This document shows, in pieces, positions 1 through 7,113 of a stretch of DNA of 64,000 nucleotides. The notes beneath the pieces were generated by a model that made no database searches, had not been told where the DNA came from, and saw only the letters and a list, made by a program, of their open reading frames with translations. The stretch spans positions 62,001 through 126,000 of the forward strand of contig NZ_LT840185.1 in NCBI RefSeq assembly GCF_900177405.1. The letters are read 5' to 3'. Within the stretch, counting starts at the first letter, position 1. Each line of letters begins with the position of its first letter. The DNA comes from Allosphingosinicella indica (GTDB lineage: Bacteria; Pseudomonadota; Alphaproteobacteria; Sphingomonadales; Sphingomonadaceae). Position numbers and translations under genes: made by a program.

Positions 1-396
1 CGAATTGAACGGCGCTTCGTAATTTTTGTAGCGGATGTCGTTGATGTCGGCTTCGACCATCGTCTCGAACACTGCGGCGTTGACCTGCTCCTCGGCGGAA
101 AGATCGGATTTCGGGATCGCGCGGACATCGGCCAACGCCTTCGTCCAGTAAGCAAGCCGCCGCTGCTGCGAAGCAGCATCGACGCGCGGCATGCGGTCGG
201 ACGCGATGTCGCGGCCTTCCTCATCCTCCTCGCGCGCCATCTCCTTCAGCCGCCAGTCCCACTCGGCATCGTAGATCGCTTTGAGGCGGGTGTCGGCCTT
301 GCCGGGCGCTGGCTGCGCCTGAGCGACAGGCTGTGCAGCGGCCATCGCCGGCGCGATCAGGATCGTCGCGGCGGCGAGGAGAAGGATCGTGCGCAT
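1..396 (-). CDS. DUF885 family exported protein, N-terminal part (runs off window start)
   Basis: The reading frame starts at the ATG complementary to 394-396, with a GGAG ribosome-binding site just upstream, and stays open to base 1, so only about 132 N-terminal residues are visible. Residues 1-21 form a signal peptide with an Ala-rich hydrophobic core ending around AMAAAQP, so the product is exported. The following segment (EWDWRLKEM near residue 45, then SAEEQVNAAVF and a sequence ending YEAPFN) resembles the N-terminus of DUF885 proteins, a family of putative exported, possibly peptidase-like enzymes of unproven function. The family call is from recognition of these motifs; the catalytic part lies outside the window. 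Confidence 0.65.
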   Translation of the reverse strand, partial: MRTILLLAAATILIAPAMAAAQPVAQAQPAPGKADTRLKAIYDAEWDWRLKEMAREEDEEGRDIASDRMPRVDAASQQRRLAYWTKALADVRAIPKSDLSAEEQVNAAVFETMVEADINDIRYKNYEAPFNS

Positions 397-493
397 AGCA
401 TCTCCGGTCGGTTCGCGCGCAGCGTATACGAAATACGTTGCCGCGGCCAACGGGTGCCCGTGACGCGCAAGACAGAAAACTCGAATGAGAAAA

Positions 494-570
<77 letters not shown>

Positions 571-652
571 GTAGGGTGAGCGGCGGACTAGTGGAGCCGC
601 CAAATGCTGTCAACAAGCCCGGGCGGCTTTTTATCGGGGCGGCCGAGCCTCG

Positions 653-1888
653 CTAATCATCGTCGTCGTGATGGTGGCCGGTGAGCGTCCCCTCCTCGAA
701 TAGGAACCCCGCGATATCCGGCCGCCCGGCGGCGTTGAGCACCGTCTTGAAGATGATGAGCAGCGGCACCGCGAGAAGCGCGCCGGTCGTCCCCCACACC
801 CATGTCCAGAAGCTGAGTGCCACCAGGATGAGCAGCGGATTGATCGTCAGCCGCCGCCCGACGAGCGCCGGCGTCAAGATGTTCGCCTCGATCATGTGGA
901 CGCCGACGAACGCGACGACCGGCAGCAGCGCATACCAGGGATCGGAGAACACCATCAGCCCGCCGAGCGCGAGCAGCGCCGAGGACGCGATCGGCCCGAG
1001 ATAGGGGATATAGTTCAGCACAGCGACGATGCCGCCCCACATCAGCGGCGTCGGCATCCCAATCGCCCAGAGCAGCAGCGCCATCAGCAGCCCGACCGAC
1101 ATATTCACCAGCGTGATCGTGCCGAGATAGGTGGAGGTCGAATCGACCACCTGCTGGATGACGCGCGCCGTCGTCATCGCACCGTCGAAGCTGGCGCGTG
1201 TCGTGATCGTGGCTTTGCGCATCCGCGTCCAGCCGGCGAGGAAGAAGAAGATGACGAGCAGGGCGAAGAAGGCGTGGATCAGCGCGTACGGCGCCGAGGT
1301 CGCGATGAGATCGAGCATCGAGTTGGGCGTCTCCACTGCCACTTTCTGAACCTCGCCGCCGCCCTTGCCGAATTGGAGCACGACATCGTCGATGAACTTC
1401 TCCAGGCTGGCATAGACGTCGAGGATCGGCGCCAGCGTATCGCGGACGCGACCGATCCGCTCGGGCAGCATCTGCACCCAGGCGGTCGCCGGCACCACGA
1501 TCGCCGCCACGGCGGCATTGGCGATGCCCAGGAAAAGCAGCACGCAACTGAAGGCGGCGAGACCCGAGGGTACGCGGCGCCGCTCGAACCATTCGAGCAG
1601 CGGCACCAAAGCGATCGCGATCACCAGCGCCGCGGTCACCGGCAGGAAAAATTCGGCGCCGGCCCGCAGCGCGAAGGGTAGTGCCACCGCGAGCCCGACG
1701 CCCGCGATCAGGGTTAAGGCAGCGAGCAGCCGATCGCGCCGGTAGGCGGCGGTCTGCGTATCGTCATGCTCTTCATGGTGATGGGCGTGAACAACTGGCG
1801 CATCCGCATCCGGCGCCGGCACCTGTGCGGAGGCCTGGCCCGTCGGCGGCGCGTCTGCCTCCCCCGTTCCACCGACCCCAGCCGTCAT
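653..1888 (-). CDS. AI-2E family transporter (PerM-like membrane exporter)
   Basis: Inner-membrane protein of about 411 residues with the family pattern: two hydrophobic segments near the N-terminus, a soluble central stretch, then a C-terminal block of helices containing the GGIVAVLNYIPYLGP motif and the PALVGRRLTINPLLILVAL stretch typical of AI-2E/PerM proteins. The substrate is not predictable; members have been linked to autoinducer-2 export or Na+/H+ antiport. I chose the ATG at 1888 because GGGGGG lies 8 nt upstream; in-frame ATG 1921 and TTG 1945 are alternatives. Both ends of the protein are His/Asp-rich (VHAHHHEEHDD near the N-terminus, GHHHDDDD at the C-terminus), which could bind metal; that is inference. 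Confidence 0.85.
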   Translation of the reverse strand: MTAGVGGTGEADAPPTGQASAQVPAPDADAPVVHAHHHEEHDDTQTAAYRRDRLLAALTLIAGVGLAVALPFALRAGAEFFLPVTAALVIAIALVPLLEWFERRRVPSGLAAFSCVLLFLGIANAAVAAIVVPATAWVQMLPERIGRVRDTLAPILDVYASLEKFIDDVVLQFGKGGGEVQKVAVETPNSMLDLIATSAPYALIHAFFALLVIFFFLAGWTRMRKATITTRASFDGAMTTARVIQQVVDSTSTYLGTITLVNMSVGLLMALLLWAIGMPTPLMWGGIVAVLNYIPYLGPIASSALLALGGLMVFSDPWYALLPVVAFVGVHMIEANILTPALVGRRLTINPLLILVALSFWTWVWGTTGALLAVPLLIIFKTVLNAAGRPDIAGFLFEEGTLTGHHHDDDD

Positions 1889-2067
1889 CCTGCACGCCCC
1901 CCAATCGCCATGACCGATCATCCCTCGCCGCGCGCCCGCGCGCAAGCCGCTTCCTGCAGGCCTGTCGCGCGCGGATACCGATCGCGCATGCGGGCTCGTT
2001 GAACATCGGCGCGTCGTGCTAAGCTGGCGGCCCGCGCGACATCGGCGGGCAGCTTCCGGGAGAGCTT

Positions 2068-3684
2068 ATGGAGACGATCGGCCGGGACCTTCGCGAAATG
2101 CAGCGCGTACCACTCGCACCATCGCATGTGGAAGCCATCCGCGCCGTCGGCAGCGCTGCCTTCTTTCCCGCCGGCACGATGCTGGTCCAGCCGGGAGAGC
2201 CAGCCGACCGGTTCGTCTATGTCGAGGAAGGCGAGATTGAGGTCGTAAACGCCTATACCGGCGAACGGCTCGTGCCCTCGACGCTCGGCCCGACGCAATT
2301 CATGGCGGAGATCGGGCTGCTCGGCGGAGGCAGCTGGACGATGCCGATGCGCGCCGCGCAGGATACGCGCGTCATCGAGGTTCCGCGCGACACCATATTG
2401 AAGCTGATGTCCGAGATCCCGGAGATGTCGGACATCATCATCACGGTGCTAGCCGCGCGCCGCCGCCGCCAGCTCGACGCACGGGACGCATCGCTGGTTC
2501 TTGTGGGCGAAGATCAGGATCGCGCGATCCGGCGCATTGCCGATTTCGCCAGCCGCAATCACCTGCCCTACCAGTCGCACGATCTGGGAAGCCCGGAGGC
2601 ACGCGCGGTCGCGGCGAGCTGCGCGATGGCACCCGACCGCCCCCTGGTCGTCTTCGGCCGCAACCAGGTGATCGACGATCCGAGCCCGGACCGGCTCGCG
2701 CAGCTCTTTGGCCTCAGCCGTCAGTTCGAGGACGAGGAATGTTTCGACCTTCTCGTCGTCGGCGGCGGTCCTGCGGGCGTCGCCGCCGGAGTCTATGCCG
2801 GGGCGGAGGGACTGTCAGCATTGGTCGTCGAGGATACCGCGATCGGGGGCCAGGCGGGAACATCGAGCCGTATCGAAAATTATATGGGCTTTCCGACCGG
2901 CATCTCGGGCGCCGACCTCGTCTGGCGCGGGGAGGTGCAGGCAATGAAGTTCGGCACCCGGTTCGCCATGCCCCGCCGCGTCGTCGACCTCGCGGAGCTT
3001 GATGACGGCAGTTTCTGCGCCACCTTTGACAACGGCCAGCGGGTCCGCGCCCGCGCCGTAGTCGTTGCGACAGGCGTGCAATATCGCCGCTTGCCGATCG
3101 ATCGTCTGGGTGAGTTCGAAGGTGCCGGCGTCTATTATGCCGCGACTGAAAACGAAGCGCGCTATTGCCGAGATGCGGAAGCGATTGTCATCGGCGGGGG
3201 CAATTCGGCGGGCCAGGTGGCAATGTATCTCTCGCGCTCGGCACGGCACGTGCGCCTTGTCGTGCGTGGTGACAGCCTCGCCCAGTCGATGTCGAGCTAT
3301 CTCACCAACCGCTTGGAGGCGGACCCTGCAATCACGATCGAATATGGTGCCGAGATCGTGGCAGTCGACGGTGGTGACGGGCTCGAGCAAGTGACGCTGC
3401 GCAACGCCCGAACCGGAGAAGCGCGCCCGATATCGACCTGCGCAATGTTCGTGATGGTCGGAGCCGCGCCCAATACCGGCTGGCTTTCTGGGCTTGTCGC
3501 CCTTGATGGCAAGGGCTTCGTGCTGACCGGGGACCAAGCTGGCGCGGACTCACCCTACGCCACATCGCGGGCGGGCATCTTCGCCGTCGGTGACGTGCGA
3601 GCGGCCTCCGTAAAACGGGTGGCGTCCGCGGTCGGCGAAGGCTCGGTCGTCATTTCGCGCGTTTGGGCGTACATAAACGCTTAA
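2068..3684 (+). CDS. cyclic nucleotide-binding domain / thioredoxin reductase-like FAD oxidoreductase
   Basis: A 538-residue fusion. Residues 1-140 form a cNMP-binding-type beta-barrel (VQPGEPADRFVYVEEGEIEV, GEIGLLGG-like turn). Residues 145-215 are a short thioredoxin-fold-like linker. Residues about 225-538 are a TrxB-like flavoprotein with the FAD Rossmann motif VVGGGPAGVAAG and the NAD(P)H motif VIGGGNSAGQVA, plus the late GDVRAASVKRV FAD signature. The redox CxxC of true thioredoxin reductases is absent: the corresponding segment reads YYAATENEARYC, so it should not reduce thioredoxin by the usual route. Start at 2068 follows a GGGAGAG site. It is divergent from the AI-2E gene and stands alone. 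Electron acceptor unknown. Confidence 0.88.
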   Translation: METIGRDLREMQRVPLAPSHVEAIRAVGSAAFFPAGTMLVQPGEPADRFVYVEEGEIEVVNAYTGERLVPSTLGPTQFMAEIGLLGGGSWTMPMRAAQDTRVIEVPRDTILKLMSEIPEMSDIIITVLAARRRRQLDARDASLVLVGEDQDRAIRRIADFASRNHLPYQSHDLGSPEARAVAASCAMAPDRPLVVFGRNQVIDDPSPDRLAQLFGLSRQFEDEECFDLLVVGGGPAGVAAGVYAGAEGLSALVVEDTAIGGQAGTSSRIENYMGFPTGISGADLVWRGEVQAMKFGTRFAMPRRVVDLAELDDGSFCATFDNGQRVRARAVVVATGVQYRRLPIDRLGEFEGAGVYYAATENEARYCRDAEAIVIGGGNSAGQVAMYLSRSARHVRLVVRGDSLAQSMSSYLTNRLEADPAITIEYGAEIVAVDGGDGLEQVTLRNARTGEARPISTCAMFVMVGAAPNTGWLSGLVALDGKGFVLTGDQAGADSPYATSRAGIFAVGDVRAASVKRVASAVGEGSVVISRVWAYINA

Positions 3685-3834
3685 GTGTGAATCTCGGCCG
3701 GCCCGGAGGCGCGCCTAGACACAAAACGGTAGACATTTATGCCGCAAGAGGCAGCTTGCACGAATTCATGCGCAGTAACTGGGCGCCTGGTGAGAACGCC
3801 GCCGACACGCCACGACTTCCCCGCCAATCATCCT

Positions 3835-3861
3835 CTTGAACACCGCGAAGGCGTTACCAAT
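3835..3861 (+). promoter_or_regulatory. candidate RpoH (heat-shock sigma) promoter, copy 1
   Basis: CTTG at 3835-3838 (within CTTGAA) and ACCAAT at 3856-3861 are separated by 17 nt, close to alphaproteobacterial sigma-32 promoter spacing. The same arrangement, CTTG-17-CCTAAT, occurs in the equivalent place before the second hsp20 copy although most of the intervening sequence differs, which supports function. Confidence 0.5.
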
Positions 3862-3906
3862 TTTCCGGTCGTCGGCTGCCTTCCGGGGCCCGGCTGGGAC
3901 AAGAGG

Positions 3907-3968
3907 GCGCCGGCTCTCATCCGGCGCGTCTCACGCCCAAATTGCTTCAACAGGAGAATTTGGAAATG
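3907..3968 (+). promoter_or_regulatory. ROSE-like RNA thermometer in the hsp20 leader, copy 1
   Basis: The leader contains a perfect 7-bp hairpin (GCGCCGG 3907-3913, loop CTCTCAT, CCGGCGC 3921-3927). A final hairpin follows in which CCAAATT (3937-3943) pairs with AATTTGG (3957-3963), enclosing TTGCT and the AGGAG ribosome-binding site, with the ATG two bases beyond. A TTGCT motif opposite the Shine-Dalgarno sequence in the last hairpin is the hallmark of ROSE thermosensors of alphaproteobacterial small heat-shock genes. The structure is conserved with a compensating wobble in copy 2. Start-codon access would be blocked at low temperature and opened by heat. Confidence 0.78.
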
Positions 3969-4433
3969 AGAAACGACTTCGACCTGACCGCCTATCGCCG
4001 CTCCACGATCGGCTTCGACCGGCTCTTCGACATGCTCGAGGGCCGGATGCGGGCCGAGGCGGGCGACAATTACCCGCCATTCGATCTCGAGAAGCTCAGC
4101 GACGATCGCTATCGCATCACCCTCGCGGTCGCCGGCTTCGGCCCGGATGACATCGAGATCGTCGCGAAACAGGGCGAACTCGTGGTCACCGGGCGCAGGA
4201 CCGAGGACCGTGACGACGGCGACTATTTGCACCGCGGGATCGCGGCGCGGCCGTTCGAGCGACGCTTCGAGCTAGCCGATTTCGTCGAGGTCCGCTCTGC
4301 GGAGTTCGCGAATGGCCTCCTCACCATCTCGCTGGAACGGGAAATTCCCGAGGCAATGAAGCCTCGCAAGATCCCGATCACCGGCACCAATCCGCCGCTG
4401 AGCGCCGTCGAGACCGAGCGCGAAGCCGCCTGA
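3966..4433 (+). CDS. small heat-shock protein Hsp20 (copy 1)
   Basis: ATP-independent holdase chaperone of 155 residues. The alpha-crystallin domain spans about residues 35-135 (YPPFDLEKLSDDRYRITLAV, then the ADFVEVRSAEFANGLLTISL strand region with the family GLL/NGLL motif), followed by a C-terminal IPI anchor motif in RKIPITG that docks into neighbouring subunits. The N-terminus MRNDFDLTAYRRSTIGFDRL is that of IbpA/HspA-type proteins. The start follows AGGAG within the thermosensor hairpin. The protein differs from the copy at 52494 at about 11 of 155 positions, and the leader and start region are also closely alike, so the two are recent duplicates. Confidence 0.95.
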   Translation: MRNDFDLTAYRRSTIGFDRLFDMLEGRMRAEAGDNYPPFDLEKLSDDRYRITLAVAGFGPDDIEIVAKQGELVVTGRRTEDRDDGDYLHRGIAARPFERRFELADFVEVRSAEFANGLLTISLEREIPEAMKPRKIPITGTNPPLSAVETEREAA

Positions 4434-4442
4434 CGACTGACC

Positions 4443-4470
4443 GGTCCGGGCGCGTCCCCGCGCCCGGACC
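4443..4470 (+). terminator. 12-bp perfect hairpin after hsp20 copy 1
   Basis: GGTCCGGGCGCG, a TCCC loop, then CGCGCCCGGACC begins 9 nt after the hsp20 stop. There is only TT-rich weak sequence after it and no strong T-run, so it may stabilise the mRNA end or act as an imperfect terminator. An equivalent hairpin of different sequence follows the second hsp20 copy. Confidence 0.6.
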
Positions 4471-4517
4471 TTCGTACCCTTGCACGGCCCGCCAAGCGAA
4501 TTTATATACCGATCATT

Positions 4518-5126
4518 ATGGAAAATGCGCTCAAAGTTCAGAAGGGCCGCCCTCGGGAATTTTGCGTGGATCAGGCGCTTGCCGCTGCGCTCGGCGTCTT
4601 CTGGTCAAAGGGCTATGAAGGCGCTTCGATGACCGATCTTACCGAGGCGATGGGCATCACCAAGCCGAGCCTCTATGCTGCTTTCGGCAACAAGGAGGCG
4701 CTGTTCCACAAGGCGCTGGACCTCTACGAGGCCGAAAAGCTCGAATATACGCGCGAGGCGCTGAAGCAGCCGACCGCCCGTGCCGTCGCCGAACATTTCA
4801 TGCGGGGCGCGATCGATGCGCAGACCAGCGCATGCGACCCCAAGGGTTGTCTCGGCGTCATCAGTGCAACGGCCTGCGGCGCCGAAGCCGAATCGATCAA
4901 AGCCGATGTGATCCAGCGGCGCGCGTCCTCACAGGCCGCGCTTGTAGGGAGGTTCGAACAGGCCAAGCGCGACGGCGATCTCCCCGACCATGTCGATGTC
5001 GCCGGCCTCACAGCTTATCTCTATGCAATCCTCCAAGGCATGGCGGTACAGGCCGGATCGGGCGCGTCGCGCGCCGATCTGGAGCGCGTGGTGGAGACCA
5101 GCCTCCTCATGTGGCCGGGCCGATAA
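4518..5126 (+). CDS. TetR/AcrR family transcriptional repressor
   Basis: A 202-residue TetR-type regulator. The DNA-binding helix-turn-helix is at residues about 15-60 (ALAAALGVFWSKGYEGASMT followed by DLTEAMGITKPSLYAAFGNK). The remainder is the ligand-sensing helical domain, containing CDPKGCLGVIS near residue 108 as in the TetR_C group of AcrR-like repressors. It sits directly upstream of, and in the same direction as, an RND efflux operon, and palindromic TATACC-N-GGTATA elements lie between them and overlap its own promoter (TATACCGATCAT at about 4506). It probably represses both itself and the pump until a toxic ligand binds. Confidence 0.88.
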   Translation: MENALKVQKGRPREFCVDQALAAALGVFWSKGYEGASMTDLTEAMGITKPSLYAAFGNKEALFHKALDLYEAEKLEYTREALKQPTARAVAEHFMRGAIDAQTSACDPKGCLGVISATACGAEAESIKADVIQRRASSQAALVGRFEQAKRDGDLPDHVDVAGLTAYLYAILQGMAVQAGSGASRADLERVVETSLLMWPGR

Positions 5127-5131
5127 AATAT

Positions 5132-5193
5132 TTTTACCGACCGGTATAAAAGACATTGACGACCGCTGAACCGCTTTCTATACCAATTGGTAT
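5132..5193 (+). promoter_or_regulatory. efflux operon promoter with two TetR-type palindromic operators
   Basis: Two related palindromes are present: TTTTACCGACCGGTATAAAA at 5132-5151 and ATACCAATTGGTAT at 5180-5193. Between them a promoter can be read as TTGACG (5156-5161), a 16-nt spacer and CTATAC (5178-5183). The second palindrome overlaps this -10 element, the expected position for a repressor. Direct reading of the sequence; repressor identity (the TetR protein at 4518) is inferred. Confidence 0.65.
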
Positions 5194-5434
5194 GGAAAGG
5201 CTGCGAAGGGCGGCGTGCCGGGAGGTACCGGAAAATGACAGAGCGAACAGTCCATCGATGTAGCGGGACCGCGGCGGTTTAGCGGGCGGACAAGACTAAC
5301 CCATCCAGCGCGAGCCTTACCCTGTCCCGCCACCGATGCGGGCGACGGCAGCTCGCGCTTTAGACAAACTGCATGCGCCGCTGCCGCAGCTCGAAGCTGC
5401 GGTGAGGCAGACGTGCGCCTTCAGGGAAACTTCC

Positions 5435-5827
5435 ATGGCATATGTCGATTTCGCCCAAACCCCTGCCCTTGCTGCCCTGGGTGGCGTCGTTCAGCCTGCG
5501 GCCGCGCTGCCCGCTGCCCGGCTGACGGCGCTCGAATGGTCGGTGGTGGCGCTTGCTCGTTTCGATCGCCTATCATCGCTCGCGACGCCGGGTCGGCTGG
5601 CGGTGGCGCTCGGCAAGGTCTTCCGTGCCGGGCTTCACAACCTGCAGCTGGCCGACCCCCGCCTGGAAGCGCTTCGCCGGATCGCCGTTCTCTATTGGCA
5701 TCATGGAAGCACCCTTCCGGCCGCCGAGCGTGAGGCCTTCCACGAAGTCGGCTTCACGCCAGGCCAGTTCGATCGGATGGCGGCCAGCATCGATGCGGCG
5801 CGAGCGCAGGAAAAGGCCGCGGCATGA
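5435..5827 (+). CDS. conserved hypothetical protein preceding an RND efflux operon
   Basis: A 130-residue protein without signal peptide or membrane segment, mostly helical by appearance (RLTALEWSVVALARFDRLSS, LEALRRIAVLYWHHG, ERE AFHEVGF). I do not recognise a characterised domain. The ATG at 5435 is preceded by CAGGGAAAC, and the last codon overlaps the start of the adaptor gene (ATGA at 5824-5827), so it is translationally coupled to the pump. An in-frame extension to 5336 is possible but has no clear ribosome-binding site. Its position suggests an accessory or regulatory role in the efflux operon; nothing in the sequence proves this. Confidence 0.6.
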   Translation: MAYVDFAQTPALAALGGVVQPAAALPAARLTALEWSVVALARFDRLSSLATPGRLAVALGKVFRAGLHNLQLADPRLEALRRIAVLYWHHGSTLPAAEREAFHEVGFTPGQFDRMAASIDAARAQEKAAA

Positions 5828-7065
5828 ACATGATCAGCAAGGTGCAAGCCGACGGCAGCGTCACGGATACGGTCCTGGGGAGACGTTGGCGCTGGGCCGG
5901 CCTCATCACGCTCGGCGTTGTCATAGCCGCCGCGGCTTGGGCGCTTCTGCATCGGGAAGCGCCCGCCGTCGCCGCAGCGCCGCCCCCCGTGGTCGAAGTG
6001 GTTAGCCCGCTCGTCCGCGCGGTGATCGAATGGGACGATTATGTCGGTCGGTTTGAGGCATCCCAGTCAGTCGAGGTGCGCCCGCGGGTGTCCGGAGCGG
6101 TCACCGCCGTGCACTTCACGGACGGAGCGATGGTCGGGAAGGGCCAGCTCCTCTTCACGATCGATCCCCGCCCCTATGCCGCGGCTCTCGCCGAGGCGCG
6201 TGCCAGCGTAGCGAGCGCGGCCAGCGACCTCGCGCTTGCCACGGCCAACCTCGACCGCGCCAACCGGCTGGTGACCGACGATGCAGTGTCGACCAGCGAT
6301 CTCGACCAGCTCCGCGCGCGCGTCCGGGCTGCGACGGCGGCGCTCGCGGCCAGCCGCGCGCGCGTCGAGGCCCGCGCGCTCGATCTTGAATTCACCCGCG
6401 TGCGGGCGCCGATCGCGGGCCGCATCTCGGACCGGCGCATTGATGCCGGAAATCTCGTGTCGGCGGGCGACACCGGCGGAACGCTGCTGACGACGATCAA
6501 CGCGCTTGATCCGATCCACTTCACCTTCGACGCGTCCGAAGCGCTGTTTCTCAAATCGAAGCGGTCGGGATCGGACGGCGCAAGCGTCGAGGTCAAGCTG
6601 CAAGACGAGACCGATTATGCTCGCACCGGCCGTCTCGACTTCACCGACAACGGTCTCAACCCACGCTCGGGGACAGTGCGCGCGCGCGCTGTCCTGTCGA
6701 ACGCAGATCTGTTCCTGACTCCCGGCATGTTCGGCAACATGCGGCTCGCCAACGGCGCAACCGCACAGGCATTGCTGGTGCCCGACACCGCAATCCAGAC
6801 CGATCAGGCGCGGAAGATCGTGCTGACAGTCGGCCGCGACGGAATTGTCTCAGCAAGGCCGGTCACGCTGGGCCCGGTCGTCGAGGGCTTGCGGATCGTG
6901 CGCACCGGCCTTTCGCTCGCGGATCGCGTCATCGTCAACGGCACCCAACTCGCCAGCCCAGGCAGCAAGGTTGCGGTGCGCGCCGGGCGGATCGCCACGG
7001 TCCGCGCCGGGACCACGCCGCCGCCAACGCCGCCCGCCGACGAAGCGAGTTTCGCCACCCGCTAG
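5824..7065 (+). CDS. RND efflux periplasmic adaptor (membrane fusion protein)
   Basis: A 413-residue adaptor that bridges the inner-membrane pump and the outer-membrane channel. A single N-terminal membrane anchor is at residues 20-44 (WAGLITLGVVIAAAAWALL). The two lipoyl half-motifs follow at about 80-120 and 195-225 (VRPRVSGAVTAVHFTDG and RAPIAGRISDRRID), separated by a coiled-coil hairpin rich in Ala, Arg and Asp, then the beta-barrel (DPIHFTFDASEALF) and membrane-proximal domain. Start overlaps the stop of the preceding gene by 4 nt. Pump and channel genes follow at 48 and 12 nt. Confidence 0.94.
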   Translation: MNMISKVQADGSVTDTVLGRRWRWAGLITLGVVIAAAAWALLHREAPAVAAAPPPVVEVVSPLVRAVIEWDDYVGRFEASQSVEVRPRVSGAVTAVHFTDGAMVGKGQLLFTIDPRPYAAALAEARASVASAASDLALATANLDRANRLVTDDAVSTSDLDQLRARVRAATAALAASRARVEARALDLEFTRVRAPIAGRISDRRIDAGNLVSAGDTGGTLLTTINALDPIHFTFDASEALFLKSKRSGSDGASVEVKLQDETDYARTGRLDFTDNGLNPRSGTVRARAVLSNADLFLTPGMFGNMRLANGATAQALLVPDTAIQTDQARKIVLTVGRDGIVSARPVTLGPVVEGLRIVRTGLSLADRVIVNGTQLASPGSKVAVRAGRIATVRAGTTPPPTPPADEASFATR

Positions 7066-7113
7066 GCCGCTTTTCCCGCGCCTTCTCTCGATCCTCCACA
7101 CGGGGAGCCTCCC

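Noticed and set aside
592-645. An intrinsic terminator between the AI-2E gene and tRNA-Asp
   Set aside because: The GCCCGGGCGGC-TTTTT stretch forms only a very short stem with too small a loop.
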